From Tigriopus japonicus (Eukaryota > Arthropoda > Copepoda > Harpacticoida > Harpacticidae): 64,000 nucleotides of DNA. Position numbers and translations under genes: made by a program. The notes beneath the pieces are model-generated. The model was not told the DNA's origin. It made no database searches and was given only the letters and a program-made list of their open reading frames with translations. Each line of letters begins with the position of its first letter. Position 1 is the first letter of the stretch. Positions 12,909-23,955 of the stretch are shown here, piece after piece. Location of the stretch: contig JAAGOF010000070.1 of NCBI GenBank assembly GCA_010645155.1, positions 1,110,535-1,174,534 on the forward strand, given 5' to 3'.

Positions 12909-13229
12909 TAGTGATGGACCGAAAAGGCTCATAACCGAAACCGAAAATTTCGGCCGAAAGAGGGCTTAACCGAAACCGAAACCGAAATTTTGTTCAAATG
13001 CAAAATCCGCCTTAAAAATTAGAATGTGTTCGATGTTGGGTAGTCGTAAATTTTGAAAAATCTTAAAACTTAAATTGCAGAGGTTTTTGGACCAATCTTT
13101 TTTTCGATTTTGTTGTCAAACGCCATTTTATATAGTGCTTGTCTGCTTTCGGTTTCGGTAGGCATAACCGAAACCGAAACCGAAATTTCGGCCGTAATTT
13201 CGGCCGAAAGCGCTTTCGGTCCATCACTA
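12909..13229 (+). mobile_element. hAT-like MITE, family H2, copy 2 (perfect TSD)
   Basis: Starts TAGTGATGGACCGAAA, ends TTTCGGTCCATCACTA, and is flanked on both sides by the identical 8-mer GTTCCAAG (12901-12908 and 13230-13237). Same orientation as the copy 280 bp to its left and clearly similar throughout. Confidence 0.9.
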
Positions 13230-13516
13230 GTTCCAAGTATTTACTCATGATGGTAAAATCTGAACACAAAATAATACATGAAGGAGGAAGTGTCGACTTT
13301 GAAATTCTAAAACTAAATTATAATTATATTTTGATTGAAATGTTTAAAATCGCTGCCCCTTTAATCACCTTCTGAATTAATACCTATTTAAAAAAAACGT
13401 GGTACTGCCACTCCTTTTTTCCAAAGGAATCCAGGAGTAACAGTAAGTAACATTTGGGAGAAAGGAATGGGTACTGTATTCCAGCATAAAGCTCTGCCCT
13501 TTTGCCCTTGGCCAGA

Positions 13517-13549
13517 CTAGAGCACTATAATAACATTATGGTGCTCTAG
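13517..13549. repeat. 33-bp solo hairpin with foldback-family termini
   Basis: CTAGAGCACTATAATAA is followed almost at once by TTATGGTGCTCTAG, so the two ends of the foldback family (see 45465-47583) sit back to back. The outer 6-mers GCCAGA and GCCTGA match at 5 of 6 positions. Confidence 0.55.
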
Positions 13550-13874
13550 GCCTGACATCCCTTAGGGAATATTGGCGGTCATGCACCTTCGTCCGGCGTC
13601 GTGCCCAATTCCAACATTGACGGGAACTGATTAAGGATCTGTTCAATCTAAACAGGTGTAAAATAAAGCAGAAAATATGCTTTCCGGTAAAATGTTTTTT
13701 GCCGTTTCAAAAACACCTTGAGTTTGGTTTGGGTGTCAAAATCAAATTTCAGTCCATTTGAAAAATTAAATCGTAATCGCATAAAGGTTGATCCAGTAAG
13801 TGTTTTAAATCATACCGCTAACGGTACAACAGGGCTGTTGGCTCCGCTAAGTTCAAGCCCGTCAATAATCTGCT

Positions 13875-13995
13875 CAACATGGTCAACCAATTGGGTGACA
13901 AAGGATTTCTCTCGACAGCCTCAATCCGATCCTCAACAGGATTCGAACCGTCACCTGGGAAAGCACTTACCACTTACGCGACCGACACGCAAGTA
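13875..13995 (-). repeat. tRNA-derived SINE-like repeat
   Basis: On the minus strand there is an A-box-like stretch (TCGCGTAAGTGGTAAGTGC) and, about 25 bp later, a perfect B box GGTTCGAATCC. This is the spacing of an internal RNA polymerase III promoter. It does not fold into an obvious complete tRNA, so a SINE head or tRNA relic is more likely. Confidence 0.5.
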
Positions 13996-14392
13996 CGCAC
14001 AGCTATTTCTTCTTACATCTTGGTGTTTTATTTTTTTTTTGCAAATAAACGTTCAAGGCTCACCTTTAAACCTGCCTCAAGTTTATATTGATCCCTTAGT
14101 TATTTTTTTTAGGTATTTCATGCCAATCCATCACATCACATTTGTATCTAGTGTGTACTTTAAGAAAAGTTCATCTACATTTCTAGAATTAATTCACGCT
14201 ACGTTCTTGATCGTCTTTGCTACGAGCATTGTACTGTAATCGTGGGCAGATTTAACTTTCGATCATAGCCTGCATGTTCGGCTGTTGTCAAGAAGGATCA
14301 TTCGCGATACTTGTGCTTAAATTAACTTTAAGGTTTCCCCTTTGTACTATAAAGGGAAAATATTTTCTTTAAAAGCTCCAATGTTAGTTCAC

Positions 14393-14863
14393 TACTGATG
14401 GGCGACAATCCCTGATTGGATTGGAAAAGATTGTGATTGAACCAGTTTTCGGGCTGATTAGAGAGGTTGAGGTTGGATTGGAGTTTTCAAACTGATTCTG
14501 GAAAATTTTGCCAAAATGGATCCAAATTTTGAGATGGAACACTTGAATCAAATTAAAATAGGAAAATCTTCCAAATCATACCTTGATGTCTACTACCACG
14601 TCTGTCAGTCACTAAACAAAAAAAATATTATTATGAACTCAAACATAACAAGATTTTCGATTTTGGCCAGTTGCACTTGGTTTGTGAATCTTATTTTTGA
14701 CTAGTCTTACCGGTACGTTATTTCTCTCAAAATTATTTGTGCTCCCTGAATGATCCAAGAGATTGACGAGATTGATTTTTGGACTGAGATTGAGGGCACC
14801 AGGATTGATTCAAGGCTAGATTAAAGGCTTGTGAGGTTGAAAGATTGGGATTTTCCATCAGTA
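14393..14863 (+). mobile_element. hAT-like MITE, family H8
   Basis: Termini TACTGATGGGCGACAATCCC and the complement of TACTGATGGAAAATCCCAAT. The 8-bp flanks TAGTTCAC and TAATTCAC match at 7 of 8. The subterminal regions are rich in GATTGGATT/GATTGA motifs. No transposase ORF. Confidence 0.75.
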
Positions 14864-15539
14864 TAATTCACCCGACCAAAAACGGAAAGACCCTTATTTC
14901 ATTTAGTTCAGCATGAATTTGCCCGACCTGGACTCTGGGCGACTTGTCTGTTCCAACCAGACTTTGGTCAATAACTTGAAAAATGCGGTCCCTTTTTTCT
15001 TATCACCACAGAATAATTCTCGCATGGTTTTGTGTCTATTTTCTTCTTACATGTCTTCTGTCTTTTTCGTTCTTGGAGAAAAGAAAGAAACTTTCCTTTT
15101 GATAAGGGTTTGCTTTTGCTTGTTATGGTCTTCTAATCATTAAATTTTGGAAATGTCAATAGTTCCAAGAAGCTTGATTGGCATTCTTGTTTTCATTAAA
15201 GGTACACTTTCCTTTTGTGATTCAATACCAAGAAAAATGGAAAAGAAAGAAGACGGGTAAGGTAAAAAGAAAAGAGACTCTAAATACCAAGAAAGAATTT
15301 CTCTTCATATTCCCAAAGTCATATTCTCTTTTTCTTTAGTTCAATAGAACATCGGAGTCAAAAGTTATGCTCTCTCAAATTTTCGTTTAAATCCTACCAA
15401 GAATGAATGAACTAGCCGTTTTCTAGTAAAACAAATACAGTTACGCCCATAAAAGGGCGCGCTCATTGAATGCTCTCGTCAGTACCCAACTTTTCACACC
15501 TACATTCGATTGAGCTGAAAATTGAAAAACAAAGACCAA

Positions 15540-15830
15540 CCCAGTGCAGGCCAGGTTTTATCATAGATAAACTAATTAAAGATATCTCAATTTTGACGGC
15601 GCCCAAAAGCACCCTCTGGAAGGGATTACCTAGAGTTATTCTTGCAGCTGTGCTTCATGATGAAGCTCATAGAGTGCGTTGCATTGTGTGTAACGCAAAT
15701 ATCCTTCATGAAATGTTCGTCTCAGAGTCAATCCAGAAAATACAGCCTGAGTCATCTAGAGGTCATGGATCAAACTACCGTCGCCGTTGTCTGCCTGTTT
15801 AGCTAGAACTGAGAAGTGTTGGGCTTGGTC
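15540..15830 (+). repeat. Dispersed repeat R1, copy 1
   Basis: About 280 bp similar to 23520-23800 in the same orientation. Shared blocks include GATATCTCAATTTTGACG, GGGATTACCTA, CATAGAGTGCG, GTAACGCAAATATCCTT, AAAATACAGCCT, CATCTAGAGGTCA and GTCTGCCTG. No terminal repeats or protein recognised. Confidence 0.7.
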
Positions 15831-16292
15831 TGTGGTTTTATGGACAAACTACTGCAATTAATTCGATCTTACTAGAAATCGAAATCTGCTCGATAGCCTC
15901 GCTATGCACAAAAATCAGCCCTTCGTGTTATTAAATTCTTTTTAAGTAAGTCCAAGATGAAGATCTTCAAAACGAGAATTGTTTTTACATGTGATTCAAA
16001 CTGTTTTACTTTAGGGAAATCTGTTTACTGTAAGGCTCATTTTGCGCAAATTTGCAAGCTGTCTGTGAATGGGCTTTTTCAAGTAAATGTAAACATTGCT
16101 GTGACTTACCAAGGGTTCATCAGGCTTTCACCTTGCTTGCCTGAGGTTCAAGTGTCGCAATCCTGAGTTCCACAAATGTCAGGATTCGGGCATCTAGTGG
16201 CTGAGTAAGTACTATTTTTAAACTCGCGGTGATTGCGCAGTTCCAACGGTGCCCAACCAATTCTGTCTGAGCTAGTTAATAATGACTTAGAG

Positions 16293-16540
16293 CAGGGGTC
16301 GGCAACCACTTTGGGTCAAGGCCCACAAATTTGTTTACATGAAGTCAGGGGCCCACCAAACAGACGTTGGTATGTTTTGCGGCCCACAAATTAACGATCT
16401 AAGAGCTTTGGGCCCACGAGTCCAGTACCATGGACGTCTCAGGGGCCCACTATTTTGGGCTTTCCTCATAGCTCCTGGGCCAACCAAAAACCACCCTTAG
16501 GCCCATATGTGGGCCGCGGCCCACCGGTTGCCTACCCTTG
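16293..16540 (+). mobile_element. hAT-like MITE, family H5, copy 1
   Basis: Left terminus CAGGGGTCGGCAACC, right terminus GGTTGCCTACCCTTG. The flanking 8-mers ACTTAGAG and ATTTAGAG match at 7 of 8. The interior is rich in GGCCCAC motifs. Such termini are common in hAT MITEs. Confidence 0.85.
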
Positions 16541-17487
16541 ATTTAGAGTAATGCCCACAAAAAATGAATTTTGAGGGTGTAAAGGGAAAAAAACAAAAAA
16601 TATATAAAAATAAAAATCATATTTTTGCCACCGCGTATAGAAGGCTAACATTGTTGATCAATATTTTCATGTCAAATTTCTAGATCAATACGGCCTTTAA
16701 AATTGAATTGAAGTTCTACATCAATTCCTGGACTCCCGTTTTTGAAATAGTACATACGCACAGTTATACGTACATTGAATGGAGAAAAAGCTCATGAGTG
16801 GGCCTAGAAAGGTATAACTTATTTAAAATAATGTATGTTCTAAATCATGCCGAAATTGTGCTTTTAAAAACACTACTTTTAAAGAAATGACGCCTTTGAA
16901 TGGTAGATGGCGTTAGTGTAACCTCAATGTAAAAGTTCATAATCGGTTTGTGACGTTCACATGAAAAAGCTTGAAAAAGCATGAAAAAAAGGGCTACTCA
17001 CCGATTCACCCTTCATAGCTACAATTCCAAAATTGTTGGACCATCAAAATGGAGTTTGATTTGTTTCCAACTGGCGCTTTAAAAACTGGTTTCAATTTTC
17101 AGAAAAATATATCGCAAATCCACCTGAAATGGATGAGTAAGCCAATTTTACTGGGTGCAATAGATCAAATCACTTTTTTGTTTCAGATAAAATTTACGTA
17201 TATATTTATCTTGAAAAGATGTTGGAAAGACTACATCAAAATTAGGTGTTTCTTTCTTTCTAAATACACCAAAATACTTCATACCTCATCAAACGGCGAA
17301 AATATTTAAAATCAACTTTTTGCTTTTCCTCAAGCAATTTTTTGTCGCTCTACTAATAGGCGCACATTAGAAAATATGACAACCAAATACATCTCTCGAT
17401 GAATAGATTTGAGGTTACGATTTTATGAGCACTTTATCTACAGTGTAAAAGATATGTATGTATTTGATTGCACATGAAGTTAGTTAG

Positions 17488-19227
17488 TTAGACTTTGTTG
17501 GCATTGCAACGGAACGGTTTGAAACTGGAATTCTTGCCCACTTGAAGGGCCTCTTCTATCGTTTCTGGTAACGGTGTTCCAGTGGTTTCAGGCAGGAATA
17601 GAGTGCCAAAACCGGCAATGATTCCAATACATCCGTAAACGAGCAATGGTAATGGCACCCAGATTTGACGAAGACCACCCAAAAGCAGGGCAGAAACACC
17701 TCCGATCCGACCAATGGTTGAGCAACTCCCCAATGCGGAATTCCTAATATTGGTTGGATAGAGCTCGGTAGTGTAGAGAAAGATGGAGTTAAATATGGCT
17801 GCCGCGCACAATTTAGCCAAAAGGGCAAAGATCCGTTGACTCAAATGGAAGTTACTGCCCATACTAATTCCAGCGATAATACATGAGACTCCACCAAGTG
17901 TCATGAGAAAGCTCATATTAATTCGACGACCCACAAAACGAACACTGGCGTAAACGAGAAAGATTCCGGGAAGTTCCGTTAAGATTCCCAGGAAGAAATT
18001 CAAATATGGGTCACCCGCAAGTGATGTAAGAGTAAAGATGATTCCGTAAAAGGACATGGTAACGCTAAACCAATTGACCATCATGGCCAAAGTTCGCCAA
18101 AGAAGAGGGCGATGGTTGAATACTTCCCACAAAGAGACCTTCTCGATCTCTTCTACCGATCGAATTTCGTGGTAAGTATGGACGGTATTGGATTTTCCAT
18201 ACAGATGAGTGGGCTCCGCTCTTCCATTGGCCTTGGCTATTTGAGCAATGATCTTCTTGGCCTCGAGATGTCTTCCTTTGGATATTAGCCATCGAGGAGA
18301 CTCTGGCACTAGAAACCCATAGCTTAAAAGCAATATCAAAGGCATGTGGATTGCCAGTTGCAGATATTTCCATTCGCGAATGAAGAATGAAAGTCCCGTG
18401 AGGATCATAGAACCAATGACGAATCCGATTGAGATGAGCATATTCATCTGGATTGAATACTTTGGGGTGACCATTTCCACGACGATCACGTAGCCACAAA
18501 TGAAGGCGCCCACCCCGCCCATTCCACAAATGACACGCAAAATACCGAGGACGATCAAAGGAGGTTGTAAAGCACATAAAGAACCTGCCACGGAGACAAG
18601 TAATATCGATAGCAAAAGTCCTTTTAGCCGACCACAACGATCGGACAAACTGCCTATGATGAATGACCCCAAGAGCATGCCAACCAAATAGAGGGAGTTG
18701 ATGACGTTCTTGAGAAATGCTCGGCTACATGTGAAGTCATAGTCAATTACCAGGGAAGATTTGACGTAATTTTCGTCAATAATCAAGTCACTCGACGAGC
18801 ACGAAGAGACATTGGCACTGTTCAAATCAGTGGCAAGCCTGTGAATGTAGTCTTCACAAGTGAGAGAATCCTGATCGGGAAATAGATACTCTTGACAATG
18901 ACTAGTTTTGGCAGCAACTTCAGATCCAAACGCTTGAGTGAGGAAGTCTGGATAGGTTTCTGTCATTGGATCTTGGTAAAACGCCGATGTTGCCGAGGAC
19001 TCGCCACAAGCCGTGATTGGACAACGGTATTTGGGGGTGAATGCCACAAACACAAACGATAGTACGGTCATATTCAAGGTGGCACAACAGAACCATAATA
19101 TGATGGTGGTTCTGATCTGGAAAATCCCTCTTGGTCCAATGGCATCGAGGATCTCGTCAAAGTCAAGTATTTCTCCGGGACAATCCTGGTCTTGGTCCTC
19201 ATCTTTCTTCAAACCACAACACCCCAT
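17488..19227 (-). CDS. SLC22-like organic cation/carnitine transporter 1 (MFS), intronless
   Basis: Plasma-membrane transporter of the major facilitator superfamily, SLC22/OCT-like group; substrate cannot be read from sequence. 579 aa in a single ORF from ATG 19227, a typical family length. TM1 is about residues 40-62, followed by a long Cys-rich extracellular loop (about 63-170), the SLC22 hallmark. After TM2 comes the MFS motif SDRCGRLKG (about 196). VPESPRWLISKG lies at the start of the central cytoplasmic loop (about 308), ELYPTNIR near TM11, and LPETTGTPLPETIEEA at the C-terminus. No intron interrupts the coding sequence. It is the first of three paralogues on this strand. A 5'-UTR intron is possible but not shown. 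Confidence 0.92.
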   Translation of the reverse strand: MGCCGLKKDEDQDQDCPGEILDFDEILDAIGPRGIFQIRTTIILWFCCATLNMTVLSFVFVAFTPKYRCPITACGESSATSAFYQDPMTETYPDFLTQAFGSEVAAKTSHCQEYLFPDQDSLTCEDYIHRLATDLNSANVSSCSSSDLIIDENYVKSSLVIDYDFTCSRAFLKNVINSLYLVGMLLGSFIIGSLSDRCGRLKGLLLSILLVSVAGSLCALQPPLIVLGILRVICGMGGVGAFICGYVIVVEMVTPKYSIQMNMLISIGFVIGSMILTGLSFFIREWKYLQLAIHMPLILLLSYGFLVPESPRWLISKGRHLEAKKIIAQIAKANGRAEPTHLYGKSNTVHTYHEIRSVEEIEKVSLWEVFNHRPLLWRTLAMMVNWFSVTMSFYGIIFTLTSLAGDPYLNFFLGILTELPGIFLVYASVRFVGRRINMSFLMTLGGVSCIIAGISMGSNFHLSQRIFALLAKLCAAAIFNSIFLYTTELYPTNIRNSALGSCSTIGRIGGVSALLLGGLRQIWVPLPLLVYGCIGIIAGFGTLFLPETTGTPLPETIEEALQVGKNSSFKPFRCNANKV

Positions 19228-21660
19228 GGTACTCTTGAGTTACTTAATCAAGTTTTGCTAGCTTCGACAGTTCGAAATGGACTACTTCTTGATTCAGACT
19301 TTTGAATCTAGCAAACGTCGGGTCTGCTTCGGATCGTGCCCGCGTTTTTGTCCAATCTATACGGTTGCTGGTGTCTGTAATAACATACAAAACGTACCAA
19401 GTGTACTTGCCTCGATGGGCCCTCCGTGATTCCCCTTCAACAAGCGCAACTACTACCTTATTCTTCATACTTGGCTGGATGCGAAGCCATCGAGCAGGAA
19501 CGCCCGTACTATGAACTACGGAATAATCTTAACTTGGTTATCACATCCACGATGAACTCAGGGGGGATTTGGTTCTATTTTAGAGTTAGATTATTTTCAA
19601 CTTCTCCTCCTTATTGATGCACTTGGAAGACAGAGTTATATCCAATTAAGAGGCGTATCGTGAGAAGAGCGCCGAGCATGGAACGTCTTGTGCTCAGGTG
19701 AAATCCCCCTCCACTTTTTGAAATTTGGAATTCCCAGAACCTGATCGCACGGGAAGAACCCTAGTTCAACCAACGCCACCAAGACCCTTCCCCTCTAGAT
19801 ATTGTGCATATTTACAAATTGGAATGACAATAAGCGGATACCTAATTTGGCAATCAAAATCAATGGCTTTGGAAACGTCAATATTTTAAAAGGAAAAGAA
19901 AAAAAATCGGAACGTGGGTGTAAGCAATAATGTTGGTAAAATGATAATCAATTCAAATGAACCTGATCATGTCATGGCAGGGGACCAGATATTTTTTTGG
20001 AACAACATTTTCATTGCGTTGGGTCCTAAAAACCAATCGAAATCATGTTGCTCTCCTGAAAGCTGTGAATCTTCATGAAAATAAACGGATTTCAAGGTAG
20101 ACTGACTTGAAAGTACATTGAAAAGTAGAAAAAGAAGATGGTACAAGCTATCCCGAGATCATTAACCGTAACCACCGATGTCGTAGAAGATTGAGGTGTC
20201 TAATTTTCTTAAGTTGCAGTCTACGTCCAAACTTGAATACGGTCACAATGGTTCTCAAGAAATTCAAAAGCAGAATTGTAAAGGTCAGTTTTTAGACCTA
20301 GCCTGTGATGTGAAATCCCAGAACGAATGAATACGTTTGCCTCAAACTATTCATTCTTACATGCGTGTGTTTGGTGAATGTAGATGAAAATATTGATCCG
20401 TGAAATTGATCAGTTTCTGCCCAAGATTAGGGATGTGCATTCATTTAGAAGATGAAAAATGGTCAACTTGTTATGATATGAATTGTAAAGACAACATCAC
20501 CATTTCGGTACTGGTTTTAGGCTTTTCGAAAGCCTTGGAGATATTTTAATGGGAATGATAAGATCAATTGTTAGGCTAGAATGTTGAAATCGTTGAAGTT
20601 CGTCTTCATTTTAAGATTTTGCACTCAATGCTTTAAGTGCATCGGGTGGCTTCTCTTCAACTCTTATTTGTTTTGACTTTCAGAGCTTTGTCAGGCAAAA
20701 TCTGGTTTAAAAATAGCTTGTTACTTTGAAAGAAACCATTTGAGACTGTAATGGAACTGAAAACAATTTCTCGTCGTTGAATCGAAGTTTCCAAATGAAT
20801 GGAAGACTGATGCACGCAATCATTAAAAATATGCTCGATAAGGAAAAATGAGCTTTAAGAAAGCTTTCGGTTTATGAAAGAGAGATAAATACCACAAAAC
20901 ATCCTAACGTGGAAAGTTTTCTTTCCCGATCTTGCGATATCGAGTGAAAAATACATTCAGGTATGAGCGCATCTAAAAGGAATTGGCTTTAAGTTGATCG
21001 ATATGCACTGTTTGTACATGATTACCTGCGTTACGCAAGGGGTTTAGAGGGTGATATTGCAGTTTAATCCTTGCCATCTGTCCAAAACAAATATACCAAA
21101 CAACTACAAGGGTGAGAACGTTGTTTTTTTGTTCATTGAAAAGTGCCGTGGCATCGAAAATCTAAAAATGTTTTCTATACCTTGACCAATTCCTCTCCTT
21201 TATTGACATTTTTGTTACTTTGGATTTTCTCAGTGGAGTTGTAAAACCTGAACAATGAGATGGTATTTTCGATGCATGAGACCAACTTACTTATGCCGGT
21301 CTCATTTTAGGCTTTTCGAAAGTTGGCATCATCTTGGTATCAAATCTTCTTTAATACGAAATGAGAGCCTAATAAGACGGGACAGTGCCCGACACAACGT
21401 GAAGATTTAACGTCATTCTTTGATGGAATTCATGGAATTTGACTTGCCTCGAAGCTTCTGTTGTTATGGTGTACTGTACAGAAAACAATGGTCTGGAATG
21501 CTGTACCCTAGTGGATGATCGGCCAGTTGTTGAGGGCATTTGAATGCTATGTTTTTCCATCGCCAAAAAGTAGCCTTTGTACTGAAACTTTGCTAGAGCA
21601 AGGTCATTTCTACATACTTTGTCAAGTATGCTTCCAAATACTCCAAACAACTGACTCTAT
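19228..21660. other. Intergenic region upstream of transporter 1
   Basis: No recognisable gene or element. Scattered short ORFs below 90 aa without domains. Confidence 0.5.
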
Positions 21661-21689
21661 AGTTTTAATCTTTTAAAACTTCAGGAGGA

Positions 21690-21920
21690 TGTGTGTTGTC
21701 GTGGTAAGCGCAATTTCCTTTTAGTAAGAGAGGTCTTAGGTTCGATTCTCCTCATCGAACTTTTTCAAGAGACTTTTATACGTTAATCCCCACCCTCAGA
21801 CGCAGAACCATTCTGATAATGGACTTGAAATTGGTTTCGGAAATATGTGGATGATGTGATGCCTGGCTCCGATTAGCTAGGCGAGGCTCAACCCTCCGAC
21901 CCTATCACCAACAATCCAAA
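21690..21920 (+). repeat. tRNA-derived SINE-like repeat
   Basis: A-box-like TCGTGGTAAGCGC and B-box AGGTTCGATTC are about 40 bp apart, followed by a tail (GGCGAGGCTC-AACCCTCCGACCCTA-CACCAACAATCC) that recurs near 54.05-54.11 kb. A pol III head plus a shared tail is the structure of a SINE. Confidence 0.6.
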
Positions 21921-22093
21921 AATCAGTTCGAGTAGAAAAATAAACAAAATCTAATTCTGAGGCTTTTTGGCTAACCTTAAAACTTGTTTTGGCATCAAGT
22001 TGGTACCATGCTGTTCCATTCTTTACTTGTGTTTGTCTTTTTTGAAAAGCCCGAGGCGTTGGTGGTATCGTTCCAGTCAGTAATAATGATGAG

Positions 22094-22938
22094 TAGGGAC
22101 AGGAACTTAAGACGAATAAACTTATTCGTCTTTTTTCGTCTTTATTCGTCTTTTTTACCCTTATTCGTCGCGACAAATTTATTCCTCTAATTTGGATTTT
22201 ATTCGTCTTTTTTCGTCTAATCCGGCAATTTCACTCAAGTTTTTTCTTCTTATTAGTCAAAAATTGGAACTTTTCTTAGATTTGAAGCTTTTTTCTCAAA
22301 TTTGGAATCAAATAGACACTTTTAAAAAAGTTCAACGCCAAAACTTGGGCAACAAAATATGATCCACACTTACATTTTAACTTGTAGAGTTTCCTGACAC
22401 AAAGAAAGAAAATTGGATTGAAAAGGCTATCTGACTATTCGAAGAATTAATGTCCGCAAATCTGCTTCTAAATATTGCTCTATTGAAAACGTTGAAATAA
22501 GGGCGGTTTTGAGCTCTTGGTATTTTTAAATTTATGTGTTCCACTGACCATTTCTTGCTTATTTGGCACTTTTCCGTTTGTTAACTTTGTAGATTTTGCC
22601 GTTTTGCACAAGGGTGCAGCTGTTTCCCCTAAATTGGGCCACACATTTTGTCTACTTTATGTGCAGCAGTTTTAATCCTCTTTACAGGCAATTCATTAGT
22701 CTTTTTTGCCGTGTATGTCAGTTTTTTTCGTCTTTTTTGTCGCATTTGTCAGATTTTTTCGTTTTTTTGCCTAATCAGGCAATTTTATTCGTCTTTATTT
22801 GTCTAATCGGGCAATTTTATTCGTCTTTATTCGTCTAATCGGGTAATTTTATTCGTCTTTATTCGTCTAATCAGGTAATTTTATTCGTCTTTTTTCGTCT
22901 ACTTTGACAGTTTTATTCGTCTTAACTTCCTGTCTCTA
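22094..22938 (+). mobile_element. hAT-like MITE, family H3, copy 1 (perfect TSD)
   Basis: Starts TAGGGACAGGAACTTAAGAC and ends with its near-complement finishing CTGTCTCTA. Flanked by identical 8-mers ATGATGAG at 22086-22093 and 22939-22946. Arrays of TTATTCGTCTTT motifs lie beneath both ends; the right-hand array is a tandem repeat of about 36 bp containing CTAATCGGGCAATTTTATTC. No transposase. Confidence 0.92.
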
Positions 22939-23519
22939 ATGATGAGATTGATTTTAATGCCTGAAAACACCTTGTCAAGCAGCTGATGACGCCTAAGGGT
23001 TTTGGTTCAATACCCATGAAACCCATGAGTGATTTATGATTAAAGTTTTTGACTAGAAAAAGTGGCTAACCTAGAAAGAAAATCAGCCTGTAAACGGAGA
23101 TCACACTTTGTTCAGTGCTTCCAGTGCTTCCAAAAAAGCGCAATTCACTTAAAATAATAATGATAAAATGACGCCCACATGATATAACTAGAATAATAAA
23201 AAAGCCCACAAGCTAAAAATGGGCGCGAAAGCGGAAGAAATTCAGACACTGGCTTTGTCGTAGTTTTACGATCAGAAAAAATGCTAAGACAAACTTCAAG
23301 AGGGGTCAACTTGAGCGCTATTGAAAAAGTATTTATTGCTAGTAGGGAAGTAAGGTGAAAAGATAAATTACTTCCAGGGAGAATCTCATATCGTTTCTGT
23401 CAAATGCAGAGTTTTTACTTTACAATAAACTCCCATTGATACATTCATGCATTGCACCTTGATTCAGGTGACCACTGACCACCTCTTTTGAGGTTGCCTT
23501 GTTGTTAATCCATTTAACC

Positions 23520-23800
23520 TAAATGATAGCATAGATAAATAAAATAGAGATATCTCAATTTTGACGTCGACAAAACCGCCCTCTATGAGGGATTACCTAA
23601 CAACATTGGTAAAAATGATTGTTTCATAAGGAACGTCATAGAGTGCGCCACCGTGTTTGTAACGCAAATATCCTTTTTGAAGTTCGATTCTCAGAGTCAA
23701 TTCAGAAAATACAGCCTACGTCATCTAGAGGTCACGGATCTCCGCACTGTCACGGCGGTCTGCCTGCTTAGCTAGAATTGAGAAGTCTGGGGGTAGTTTG
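23520..23800 (+). repeat. Dispersed repeat R1, copy 2
   Basis: Second copy of the ~280-bp repeat at 15.5 kb, diverged by substitutions and small indels, same orientation. Nature unknown; could be a SINE or part of a larger decayed element. Confidence 0.7.
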
Positions 23801-23955
23801 TGGTGATAGTACCATTGAGTTGCAGTAAATACTGTATTAATAAATACACAATCCATGGGTAGGACGCGCATTTCTTCTAACGAAACTCTTGCTCTTCGAT
23901 TGGCTTCAATGCAAGTTCTCAATTGTGTCTTTTTTGCTTTCGGGCCTTTGGGCAT

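Noticed and set aside
11690..13490. Possible large hAT element enclosing the two H2 MITEs (CAGGGCAC and TGCCCTTT, with CAAGTAAC-type motifs)
   Set aside because: The ends do not align well and no target duplication could be found.
13718..14239. 173-aa plus-strand ORF
   Set aside because: Crosses the SINE-like tRNA-derived segment and simple T-rich sequence; no domain.
22596..22838. Phe/Val-rich ORF resembling a membrane protein
   Set aside because: Encoded by the TTATTCGTCTTT arrays of the H3 MITE.
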